Below, piece after piece: positions 56,801-64,000 of a stretch of 64,000 bases of DNA. Within the stretch, counting starts at the first letter, position 1; every line of letters begins with the position of its first letter. Source of the DNA: Colwellia sp. TT2012 (GTDB lineage: Bacteria; Pseudomonadota; Gammaproteobacteria; Enterobacterales; Alteromonadaceae). The stretch is taken from the NCBI RefSeq assembly GCF_001440345.1, contig NZ_LJYX01000002.1, positions 1 through 64,000 on the forward strand. Reading direction: 5' to 3'. Under the pieces are notes generated by a model that was not told the origin of the DNA, did no database searches, and saw only the letters and a list, made by a program, of their open reading frames with translations. The translations under genes and the position numbers were made by a program.

Positions 56801-57466
56801 ATGAAAGATTATCAACGCGAATTTATTGAATTTGCTATCGAAAAGCAGGTATTACGTTTTGGTGAGTTTACTTTAAAGTCTGGTCGAGTGAGCCCGTACT
56901 TTTTTAATGCTGGTATGTTTAAAACCGGTGGTGATTTAGCGCGCTTAGGTCGTTTTTATGCGGCGAGCTTAATGGACGCAAAAATTGATTTTGATGTGAT
57001 TTTTGGTCCGGCTTATAAAGGTATTCCCATTGCCACTACCACGACTATTGCTCTGTACGATCACCATAATCTCGATGTACCTTATTGCTTTAACCGCAAA
57101 GAAGCCAAAACTCATGGTGAAGGTGGCTCATTAGTAGGCGCTGATCTTGAGGGTAAAATCATGCTAGTTGATGATGTTATCACTGCAGGTACTGCCATTC
57201 GTGAATCAATGGAAATCATTAAAGCACACGGCGCACAGCTTTCTGGTGTCTTGATTGCTCTTGATCGTCAAGAGAAAGGCCAGGGCGAGTTATCAGCGAT
57301 TCAAGAAGTTGAACGTGATTTTGGTACGCAAGTTGCGTCGATTGTTACTTTAGGTGATGTGGTAGCTTTTCTTGAAGAAAAAGTTGCCGCGCAAGGTGCT
57401 GAGAGTTCAGAGCTAGCAGAAAACTTAGCAAGTATTAAAAAATACCGCTTAAGTTACGGTATTTAA
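56801..57466 (+). CDS. pyrE: Orotate phosphoribosyltransferase
   Basis: PyrE converts orotate and PRPP to OMP in pyrimidine synthesis. It has 221 residues. The start [20 protein letters not shown] and [14 protein letters not shown], the flexible loop [13 protein letters not shown], and the PRPP-binding motif [17 protein letters not shown] are all standard. It follows rph by 33 bp; the pyrE attenuator known from E. coli between these genes is not visible in so short a gap. Confidence 0.98.
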   Translation: MKDYQREFIEFAIEKQVLRFGEFTLKSGRVSPYFFNAGMFKTGGDLARLGRFYAASLMDAKIDFDVIFGPAYKGIPIATTTTIALYDHHNLDVPYCFNRKEAKTHGEGGSLVGADLEGKIMLVDDVITAGTAIRESMEIIKAHGAQLSGVLIALDRQEKGQGELSAIQEVERDFGTQVASIVTLGDVVAFLEEKVAAQGAESSELAENLASIKKYRLSYGI

Positions 57467-57467
57467 T

Positions 57468-57505
57468 TTTTCCGGCTTACCGTGCTTTAATGGTAAGCCG
57501 GAAAA
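57468..57505 (+). terminator. Hairpin after pyrE (first of two)
   Basis: TTTTCCGGCTTACC, ten-base loop, GGTAAGCCGGAAAA: a perfect 14-bp stem right after the pyrE stop. No T-run follows on the plus strand. It probably stabilises the mRNA 3' end or helps termination together with the next hairpin. Confidence 0.75.
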
Positions 57506-57520
57506 TAATGTGCATAAATT

Positions 57521-57563
57521 TTAACGCCTTTGCCGCATAATGCTGCAAAGGCGTTATTTTTTT
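57521..57563 (+). terminator. Terminator after pyrE (second of two)
   Basis: TAACGCCTTTGC, loop, GCAAAGGCGTTA followed by seven T: a strong intrinsic terminator for rph-pyrE. Confidence 0.9.
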
Positions 57564-57627
57564 GGCTACTATATGACCTTATAGCTCTGCTTGTTTATCG
57601 ATAAAATAAAATTAACAGGAAATCATC

Positions 57628-59001
57628 ATGCAATATGTTAATAAGTACACGTTATTACTACTATGGTTGGTGAGTACCTTGTCCTTTTCCCAAGGGCAAC
57701 AAGATTGTCTGAGTATTCAATATGACTATGTCTCCCTAATTGAATCTGGTAAATATCGATTCTCTAATAAGGTCGCTAAGGATTCTTCAGATAAATTTTT
57801 AGCCAGTGTTAACTTTAAAAAACTATCAAGTTACCAGCAATACCTTAAGGATGCTTATCAGGTCATTGTTAATACCAACCCTAGGGCCAATATGCATTGC
57901 CCCATTGTTACAGAGACCTACCAACAGTTGGCGAAACAACATAAATGGTCAGAAATACCACAAATAAGTCAATTGGTTGCTCCGTTTGAATTAGCTCAGC
58001 CTAATAATGACAAAGCTATTTTGCTTATTCATGGCTTAACTGACTCACCGTTTTCTTTTCATGATCTTAGCCAGTTTTTCTACCAACAAGGTTTTACCGT
58101 ACGTACGCTGCTATTGCCTGGGCATGGTATGGCGCCTTCAGAATTGTTGACTACTGATTATAGTGAGTGGCAACAGGCGACAAAGTTTGCCATAGAGCAA
58201 ACGTTAACTGATTATCAGCAGGTGTATCTTGGTGGTTTATCTACGGGCGGGACACTTATCTTTAATTACTTGATGCAGCAAAACAGTGTTGATGAAAAAA
58301 TTAAAGGTCTATTTATGTGGTCGCCTGCATCCAAGGCAAAAAGTGACCTCGCTTGGTTGGCTAAGTATATAGATGCCATTCCTTTTGTTGATTGGCTTGA
58401 TCTTGATGCCGATATTGATTTTGCTAAATATGAGTCATTCCCCTATAACGCAGCCGCGCAAGTACATGCCTTAATGAGCCTTGTTGTTGGTGATCAAGCT
58501 ATGGCTAGTCGAAATATGCATGATATTCCGGTCTTTGTTGTTGCCAGTGAATATGATCAAACCATAGATACTGAGTATACTCTACAGCTAGTTCAGCAGT
58601 GGCAGTTAGCATCACCGCAAGATAAAATGAAGCAAAGTGTGTTGATTTATTATGGTGATAACAACAAGCTGCCGAAAAAATTAGCTGACGTTATGACAGT
58701 GGTTGTGCCTGAATGTTCTCCGGGTAGTTTATGCCGTGACATTTTTGATGTTGCTCACATTGCGACCACTAATTCCCCTGATAATCCCCATTATGGCGTT
58801 AATGGGCGTTATAGGAATTGTGGTCATTATGTAAAAGATGCCGTTCGTTATCAGGCATGTAAACAAAATAAGCAGGTGATAAAAGGGGAGATAACTGCAA
58901 TGAACCTTAATCATGAATTGCCAATACAAAGGCTGACTTACAATCCGTATTATCAGGAAATGCTTGCTGATATGACTAAGTTTTTACAGGCTACTCATTA
59001 A
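57628..59001 (+). CDS. Exported alpha/beta hydrolase (esterase/lipase-like)
   Basis: A 457-residue protein with a Sec signal peptide (LLLLWLVSTLSFSQG). The hydrolase domain begins near residue 130: oxyanion loop LLIHGLTDSPFSFHDL, nucleophile elbow LGGLSTGGTL (Ser), probable acid in VVASEYDQTID and base histidine near DVAHIATT. Cysteines occur in pairs (QDC/MHC; PECSPGSLC; RNCGHY/QACK), which suggests disulfides in the periplasm or outside. Substrate unknown; a lipase or carboxylesterase is likely. It is alone on its strand and overlaps the convergent small gene by 4 bp. Confidence 0.85.
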   Translation: MQYVNKYTLLLLWLVSTLSFSQGQQDCLSIQYDYVSLIESGKYRFSNKVAKDSSDKFLASVNFKKLSSYQQYLKDAYQVIVNTNPRANMHCPIVTETYQQLAKQHKWSEIPQISQLVAPFELAQPNNDKAILLIHGLTDSPFSFHDLSQFFYQQGFTVRTLLLPGHGMAPSELLTTDYSEWQQATKFAIEQTLTDYQQVYLGGLSTGGTLIFNYLMQQNSVDEKIKGLFMWSPASKAKSDLAWLAKYIDAIPFVDWLDLDADIDFAKYESFPYNAAAQVHALMSLVVGDQAMASRNMHDIPVFVVASEYDQTIDTEYTLQLVQQWQLASPQDKMKQSVLIYYGDNNKLPKKLADVMTVVVPECSPGSLCRDIFDVAHIATTNSPDNPHYGVNGRYRNCGHYVKDAVRYQACKQNKQVIKGEITAMNLNHELPIQRLTYNPYYQEMLADMTKFLQATH

Positions 59002-59318
59002 CGTGTGTATTTCAGCCACAGTTTATAAAATACAGCATTACATGTGGCATTATTGTCCATCTTGCCATCCCTGTCACAATCAGAGCCAGTCAATGATCTA
59101 GCAACTTGTTGACCATATTTATCTTTATCTGCCTTGGATGGCGTTACGGTAATCGTCACCTTAGGTGATTGTTCAATAAAGTCTGCGACATTTTGATAGC
59201 GGGCAAACTCTTGCTGAGAAATTAAGTGACTAATATCTTGTGCCGCCAGCTTTGTTGCGCTTAAGGCAAATGACGTTAGCGTTAAACTTGCGGTCAGCAG
59301 CAGGATAAAAAAATTCAT
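58998..59318 (-). CDS. Small exported protein of unknown function, third gene after waaA-kdkA
   Basis: A 106-residue protein with a signal peptide (FILLLTASLTLTSFALSATK). The mature part has no domain I recognise. It has KVTITVTPSKADKDKYG and two cysteines in GSDCDRDGKMDNNATCNAVF; the DCDRDGKMD segment resembles a calcium-binding loop. It lies 9 bp downstream of kdkA on the same strand, so it is probably in the LPS core operon. Confidence 0.65.
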   Translation of the reverse strand: MNFFILLLTASLTLTSFALSATKLAAQDISHLISQQEFARYQNVADFIEQSPKVTITVTPSKADKDKYGQQVARSLTGSDCDRDGKMDNNATCNAVFYKLWLKYTR

Positions 59319-59327
59319 TTAAGTCAC

Positions 59328-60119
59328 CTAATCAGTGTGGTTTTGATAGCCAGCCAGCAATGTTTGCCAGTTTTTCTCAGTAAAATTAAACTGCGTTAGC
59401 TTATTGAATTCCTTCAAAAATGAACGCTGTAAACGTGCTATATTAGCATGTTTCCATTGGGCATCAGTTGTTAAATCTGCTTTACTTTGGCGTAATTCGC
59501 CACGGTCAAAATCGATTAGAAACACCTGCTCTTTATCATCGATCAAAATATTATGGCTATTTAGGTCGTGATGATAAATACCCTGCTGATGAAAGCGTTT
59601 AATCGTGGCGCCAATACGTTGCCAAACATTATCCGCTAAGATTTTTTTACTTAATATTGCCACTAAATCTTGTGCGTTTTGAATACGGCTTGATAATAAG
59701 TCTGCTTGGTACGTTAAACCACGGCGAATAATACGATAGGCTACGGGCTCAGGTGCAGGAAGTTGTAGGGTTTGCATATGACTCAGTAAGGCAAACTCAC
59801 GTGCGGCACGAGTATTTGCTAAACCGCTAAACCAGTAGCTATCGTTAATTATTTTACCCATTAAACCGCCACGGTAATAATGACGTAAGACCCAATCATG
59901 TGAAATATTATTGCTATCATTATAAGCGACAAACCAAGTGGTGCCACGCCCTTGGGCTGAGCCTGTTACTGCATTTTTTTGTTGCCAATAGCTTGGCTCA
60001 AGCATCTTGGCACTGAAATCATCAATAAGGTTTTTACTAAAAAAACCACTGACGTTACCTTGTGAAAACTTGGCAAACTGTTCGCTGCTTATCGCTTGAT
60101 TCACACGTTTTATCCTCAT
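59328..60119 (-). CDS. kdkA: 3-deoxy-D-manno-octulosonic acid (Kdo) kinase
   Basis: KdkA phosphorylates Kdo in the LPS inner core, as in Haemophilus and Vibrio. It has 263 residues with a protein-kinase-like fold: DWVLRHYYRGGLMGKIINDSY is the substrate/glycine loop region, YHHDLNSHNILI is the catalytic loop and LIDFDRGELR the metal-binding motif. The start overlaps the waaA stop (ATGA). Species with KdkA usually carry a single phosphorylated Kdo, matching a monofunctional WaaA. Confidence 0.93.
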   Translation of the reverse strand: MRIKRVNQAISSEQFAKFSQGNVSGFFSKNLIDDFSAKMLEPSYWQQKNAVTGSAQGRGTTWFVAYNDSNNISHDWVLRHYYRGGLMGKIINDSYWFSGLANTRAAREFALLSHMQTLQLPAPEPVAYRIIRRGLTYQADLLSSRIQNAQDLVAILSKKILADNVWQRIGATIKRFHQQGIYHHDLNSHNILIDDKEQVFLIDFDRGELRQSKADLTTDAQWKHANIARLQRSFLKEFNKLTQFNFTEKNWQTLLAGYQNHTD

Positions 60120-61423
60120 GACTTTGCGCCGTTACTTGTTAATAACGCTTGTACTTGAGCCAAGGTTTTTTCGCTGGCGCCTTGGTTTGCTAAGACCACT
60201 TTAAGGGCATTTTCGCCCAGAGACTTTTGTCGTTCCGGCTGCTGTAATAAGACGCTAACTTCTTTGGCGAGTTGATGGCTAGGTTCATCAGCAGTTAACT
60301 CAACTATGGCATCTGCCTGCCTTAACTGCTGCATGATTTCGTTGAAGTTACTCATGTTAGGGCCAACGATGACTGGTTTATTAAATAACGCTGGCTCTAG
60401 TGGATTATGGCCACCCACGGCATTAAAGCTGCCACCCATAGTGACAATATCGCTCAACGCAAAAGCCGCCATTAATTCACCCAAGCTATCGAGTAACCAT
60501 ACTTGCTCATTATTAATGACAGTATTTTCACTGCGCTTAGCCAAGGATAAACCTTGCTCAAGACAAAGCTTGGCTACTTGTTCAAAGCGTTCTGGGTGGC
60601 GCGGCACTAGCACTAATAATAATCGTGGATATTGAGATAATAATGCTTTAAAAGCGGTCAATGCAATTGTCTCGTCGCCATCATGGGTGCTGGCGACTAA
60701 CCAAATGGTTCTTTTTTCTTGACGCTCCTCAGTAAAAAGTAGTTTGGCTAATTCGGCCTTTTTTGCCATCACTTGAGCATTGACACTGATATCAAATTTC
60801 AAGTTGCCGCTATTTTCACAGCGACTAGCTTGCGCGCCTAGTTGCAAAAAATGGCTTAAATTTTCTTGGCTTTGTGTCAGGATTATATCGAAGTGGTTTA
60901 GGCAGGGCTTAATGAGCGGGCCAATTTTTTGGTAGCTAGTTAAGGATTTATTCGACAAGCGGCCGTTAATTAAGAGTAATTTAATGTTTTGCTGAGCACA
61001 TTGGGCAATTAAGTTCGGCCATAATTCGGTTTCCATAAAAATCATCATTTTTGGTTGCAGTCTACGCAAAAACAATGCGGTGCAGGGCAATATATCTAAG
61101 GGTAAATAACCGTGTTGCACTCGATCACCAAAGAGCTTAGTGACTTGTGCTGAGCCAGTGGGAGTAAATGAAGTTATCGTAATGGCTAAATCAGGATAAT
61201 TAAGTAATAATTTTTCGATAAAACTTTTGAGCGCGATAACTTCGCCAACACTGGCAGCATGAACAACAATACCACCTTGCTGGTAAGGTTTTGGAAAAAA
61301 GCCCAGTCGTTCAGCTAAGCGCTGACGATAGGCCTTATTACTTTTTGAGCGAATAAGCAAAAAAATGAGTAGCAAAGGTAGTAATAGCAAGAGTGAAATG
61401 CGGTAAAATAGCAAGGAAATCAT
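60116..61423 (-). CDS. waaA: Kdo transferase (lipid A Kdo transferase)
   Basis: WaaA adds Kdo to lipid IVA at the inner membrane. The product has about 435 residues from the start at 61423 (MISLLFYRISLLLLLPLLLI), which puts the membrane anchor at the N-terminus as in the family; an upstream ATG at 61495 adds 24 unusual residues. Motifs: HAASVGEVIALKSF, ITSFTPTGSAQ, METELWPNLIAQC, GNLKFDISV, VPRHPERFEQV and GGHNPLEPALFNKPVIVGP. Followed by kdkA (4-bp overlap). Confidence 0.96.
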   Translation of the reverse strand: MISLLFYRISLLLLLPLLLIFLLIRSKSNKAYRQRLAERLGFFPKPYQQGGIVVHAASVGEVIALKSFIEKLLLNYPDLAITITSFTPTGSAQVTKLFGDRVQHGYLPLDILPCTALFLRRLQPKMMIFMETELWPNLIAQCAQQNIKLLLINGRLSNKSLTSYQKIGPLIKPCLNHFDIILTQSQENLSHFLQLGAQASRCENSGNLKFDISVNAQVMAKKAELAKLLFTEERQEKRTIWLVASTHDGDETIALTAFKALLSQYPRLLLVLVPRHPERFEQVAKLCLEQGLSLAKRSENTVINNEQVWLLDSLGELMAAFALSDIVTMGGSFNAVGGHNPLEPALFNKPVIVGPNMSNFNEIMQQLRQADAIVELTADEPSHQLAKEVSVLLQQPERQKSLGENALKVVLANQGASEKTLAQVQALLTSNGAKS

Positions 61424-61497
61424 GTCGGTGAATATTGCTCTATAATCAGTTTGTCGGTAGATTATACCAAAGGGTTTCCAAATAAGCGTTAGCAATT

Positions 61498-62418
61498 ATG
61501 ATGGTAAAAGCCATGCAGCAAAAATTAATGAAAAATGTCGGTAGCTCGAAGGTAAAACACCTTGCTTACCTGAGTATATTGATGGTTTACAGCATAGCAA
61601 TGCCAGCGGATGCCAACAACCATTTGCCAGAGAGAATTATCTCCCAGGGCTTTTTATCTGACAGTATGTCAGAGGCACACAAATCTGCGAAGCAAGCTAA
61701 GATTGATCTTGCTCTTCAATACCAAGTCCAGTTTAAAGTTCGGCTCGATCGTGACTTTTTATTGGTGGCAGACTATCGCTATTTCCCGGATAAAGCGTCT
61801 GCTAAAAATATGGCCGGCGTCATTGTTTTACATGACTGTCATAGTGAACGCAGCAAATATCAAAGCTTATCGACAAGTATTGCTGAGCAAGGCTTACATA
61901 CCTTATCGCTGGACTTTCGCGGTTATGGTAGCAGTGTTGCTCAGGGATATTCTGCCTTAGAGGTAAAAAAGCATGCCACTGACATTATGAGTTTTCAAAC
62001 TGAAATTGCCGTGTTGATGTCCTATTGGTCAGCAGACTTAGTGGCGGCTTATAATTTTTTACGCAAAAAAGTGGATAATAGCAAAGGTATCTCAATTGTT
62101 GCTAGTGGTTGTGCGGGTACCTATGCGATAGCGTTAGCTGAAAAAGTGCACTTAAACTCTATGGTGTTATTAACGCCTGACATGTCTTATGCCGATAAAG
62201 AACGCTATAAAAATTTGGTGGATATTCCCAGTTATTTTGTTAGTTCAGCGCAGCATGCCATAAGCTATGCTACGGCACAGGAGCTCTTTGCTTGGAGTGG
62301 CGCAAGGCATTCAAAACTACAAGTGTACAAGGGAGAACGGCTAAATTATCAGCTAATTAGGGCCAATAAATATTTGGTGGATGATATAGCCCAGTGGTTG
62401 AAGCTCACTTTGCGTTAA
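61498..62418 (+). CDS. Exported alpha/beta hydrolase with cysteine at the nucleophile position
   Basis: A protein of up to 306 residues with an N-terminal signal or anchor (LAYLSILMVYSIAMPADA); the true start may be at one of the ATGs up to 11 codons later. The fold is alpha/beta hydrolase: GVIVLHDCHSERSKYQSL (oxyanion strand), LSLDFRGYGSS and the nucleophile elbow IVASGCAGTYA. The elbow has Cys where most members have Ser, as in dienelactone hydrolases. The probable acid is in LLTPDMSYAD; a histidine lies in GARHSKLQV. Divergent from waaA. Substrate unknown; it could also be inactive. Confidence 0.72.
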   Translation: MMVKAMQQKLMKNVGSSKVKHLAYLSILMVYSIAMPADANNHLPERIISQGFLSDSMSEAHKSAKQAKIDLALQYQVQFKVRLDRDFLLVADYRYFPDKASAKNMAGVIVLHDCHSERSKYQSLSTSIAEQGLHTLSLDFRGYGSSVAQGYSALEVKKHATDIMSFQTEIAVLMSYWSADLVAAYNFLRKKVDNSKGISIVASGCAGTYAIALAEKVHLNSMVLLTPDMSYADKERYKNLVDIPSYFVSSAQHAISYATAQELFAWSGARHSKLQVYKGERLNYQLIRANKYLVDDIAQWLKLTLR

Positions 62419-62478
62419 GGCCGCCTAATCGCTTAAATAAGCGTTGGCGGTATTCAGGGCGGTGGCAAAAGGGTAGGG

Positions 62479-62943
62479 CTAACGCTCAAAGATGGTATCA
62501 AGAATAATAGCAGAGTTGGTTCTCTCTACGCCTTCAGTTGAGCATACTATATTGAGTACATCACTGAGTTTTTCTAGTGTGCTGGCTTGTATGGTAACCA
62601 ATAAGTCATATTCGCCACTTATCGAATGGATATGACTAATTTGGTGAACTTTTCTTAAGGCGATACCAATCGTTTTTCGTAAGTTTGGCTTTACTTTTAA
62701 CGAGACATTAGCAGAAATCAAGCCACTGGTATATGCGCTGCCGAGCACAACGCTGTAGCCTTTAATTACATTATTATTTTCAAGCTTATTGAGTCGATTT
62801 TGTATAGCTGTTCTAGAAACGCCTGTGGCTCTGGCGATATCTGAAATACTTGCTCTTCCATTCAGCCGTAATATTGACAGTAATTCTTCATCTTTTTCGG
62901 TTAACAAACTAAACTCCACTTTAGTAATTATAGCCGTTATCAA
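62479..62943 (-). CDS. Lrp/AsnC-family transcriptional regulator
   Basis: A 154-residue regulator: N-terminal helix-turn-helix (about 15-62, LRLNGRASISDIARATGVSR then TAIQNRLNKLE) and a C-terminal RAM ligand-binding domain (KGYSVVLG ... VHQISHIHSISGEYDLLVTI). It is divergent from kbl and probably controls the kbl(-tdh) threonine/glycine pathway, as local Lrp-type regulators often do. Ligand unknown; threonine, glycine or leucine are candidates. Confidence 0.88.
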   Translation of the reverse strand: MITAIITKVEFSLLTEKDEELLSILRLNGRASISDIARATGVSRTAIQNRLNKLENNNVIKGYSVVLGSAYTSGLISANVSLKVKPNLRKTIGIALRKVHQISHIHSISGEYDLLVTIQASTLEKLSDVLNIVCSTEGVERTNSAIILDTIFER

Positions 62944-62984
62944 TCAAGATGCATCTTGCCCACGCTTTGAATGATAACGGTTAT

Positions 62985-63108
62985 ATATTCATAATATAGT
63001 CATTACCTTACACTTTGACAGGTTTAGGTGTCAATTTAACTATTAAAAAGGTCATATTACCAAGTAGTGTCACTTTTATTCTAATACGATCTGGGTTGAT
63101 AATATGAC
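62985..63108. promoter_or_regulatory. Divergent control region with inverted repeats (Lrp-type / kbl)
   Basis: Two symmetric elements lie between the regulator and kbl: TTGACA-N8-TGTCAA (63015-63034) and the pair GTCATATTA (63051-63059) / TAATATGAC (63100-63108). A related ATATAGTCATTA lies at about 62994. They are candidate operators for the adjacent Lrp-family protein. Confidence 0.45.
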
Positions 63109-63141
63109 TATTAAACGACAATCATTATTTAAGGAATTTAC

Positions 63142-64000
63142 ATGACTGATTCTGTATCGACAAAAGATTTTTACTCGCATTTAACCGCGCAAATAGACCA
63201 AGTTAAAACAGATGGTTTATATAAAGCCGAACGTATTATTACTACTGCGCAGCAAGCGAAAATTTCCGTTGCTAGTGGTGAGCAAGTAGTTAATTTTTGT
63301 GCCAATAACTATTTAGGTTTAGCAAATCACCCTGAATTAATTGCTGCGGCAAAAACCGGCTTAGATGAACATGGCTTTGGTATGGCATCGGTACGCTTTA
63401 TTTGTGGTACACAAGATATTCATAAAACCTTAGAGCAAGGTATTAGCCAATTTCTCGGTATGGAAGATACTATTTTGTACTCTTCTTGTTTTGATGCCAA
63501 TGGCGGTCTATTTGAAACCTTATTAGGACCAGAAGACGCTATTATCAGTGATGCCTTAAATCATGCCTCTATTATTGATGGTGTGCGTTTATGTAAAGCT
63601 AAGCGCTTCCGTTATGCTAACAATGACATGGCGGCTTTAGAGCAAAGCCTGATTGAAGCTGATGCCGCGGGTGCACGTTTTAAATTAATTGCTACCGATG
63701 GTGTCTTCTCCATGGATGGCGTTATCGCTAACTTAAAAGGTATTTGTGATTTAGCCGATAAATACAATGCCATGGTGATGGTTGATGATTCCCATGCGGT
63801 AGGTTTTGTTGGTGAAGAAGGTCGTGGTAGTCATGAATATTGTCAGGTAATGGGTCGTGTCGATATCCTCACTGGCACTTTAGGCAAAGCTATGGGTGGC
63901 GCATCAGGTGGCTATACTTCAGCGAAAAAAGAAGTGGTTGAGTGGTTACGTCAACGTTCACGTCCTTACTTGTTTTCAAATTCACTAGCACCGGCAATTG
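63142..64000 (+). CDS. kbl: 2-amino-3-ketobutyrate CoA ligase (glycine C-acetyltransferase), cut by window end
   Basis: A PLP-dependent enzyme that splits 2-amino-3-ketobutyrate with CoA into glycine and acetyl-CoA, the second step of threonine breakdown. The first 286 residues are present. Motifs: [61 protein letters not shown], and the lysine that binds PLP in [14 protein letters not shown]. The start (ATGACTGATTCTG) follows AAGGAATTTAC. The frame is still open at the right edge; tdh would be expected next. Confidence 0.95.
   Translation, partial: MTDSVSTKDFYSHLTAQIDQVKTDGLYKAERIITTAQQAKISVASGEQVVNFCANNYLGLANHPELIAAAKTGLDEHGFGMASVRFICGTQDIHKTLEQGISQFLGMEDTILYSSCFDANGGLFETLLGPEDAIISDALNHASIIDGVRLCKAKRFRYANNDMAALEQSLIEADAAGARFKLIATDGVFSMDGVIANLKGICDLADKYNAMVMVDDSHAVGFVGEEGRGSHEYCQVMGRVDILTGTLGKAMGGASGGYTSAKKEVVEWLRQRSRPYLFSNSLAPAI

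Overview
The window looks like the chromosome of a cold-marine gammaproteobacterium of the Alteromonadales, most likely Colwellia or a close relative (family Colwelliaceae). The grounds are protein-level resemblance, low GC content with AT-rich spacers, and typical gammaproteobacterial gene blocks (atpIBEFHAGDC, hemCDXY, lptM-dapF-DUF484-yigB, yicC/rph-pyrE, waaA-kdkA). This placement comes from recognition, not from a database search. No prophage, CRISPR array, transposase or tRNA was seen.

Layout. Positions 1-1020 are non-coding and hold three decayed copies of the 3' half of a 5S rRNA gene plus a strong terminator, as if an rRNA operon lies just upstream. Positions 1045-8297 are the complete F1Fo ATP synthase operon with its terminator. 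Positions 8378-12592 (minus strand) are a thiamine salvage operon under a TPP riboswitch: TonB-dependent receptor, small YkoF-like thiamine-binding protein, PnuC-type transporter, and an APH-fold kinase. Next come an orphan symporter/sensor-kinase hybrid (12875-16345) whose 3' end is tandemly repeated about four and a half times, an FG-GAP protein, a 358-bp MITE-like element and a DUF3565 gene.

Positions 19103-23802 (minus) carry hemCDXY and cyaY; 23942-26740 carry lptM, dapF, DUF484 and yigB, with xerC absent from its usual place. A decayed Cache-domain gene, uvrD behind a perfect LexA box, a REC-REC-GGDEF regulator, rarD, recQ and a 33-residue CCGGCGG protein follow. Positions 34570-39392 hold a prolyl-oligopeptidase lipoprotein and a divergent FMN-reductase/VOC cluster whose cysteine-containing regulator faces a cluster of repeated operator-like boxes.

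Positions 39881-49587 are an envelope and signalling region: an OmpA-like porin coupled to a 1750-residue lipoprotein of 19 bacterial Ig-like repeats, a GAF histidine kinase, a degenerate GGDEF protein and an MscS channel. Then come yceH and yicC, a four-gene periplasmic redox block (thioredoxin-like protein, Tat-signalled gluconate-dehydrogenase subunit 3, GMC oxidoreductase, DM13 lipoprotein) sitting between yicC and rph-pyrE, two alpha/beta hydrolases, waaA-kdkA with a small third gene, and an Lrp-family regulator divergent from kbl, which runs off the right edge.

Best leads for something under-described: the DM13/GMC/subunit-3/thioredoxin redox block, the repeat array carrying copies of a kinase gene tail with a short ORF in each unit, the 5S relics, the MITE-like element, and the regulator-operator set at 38.6 kb.
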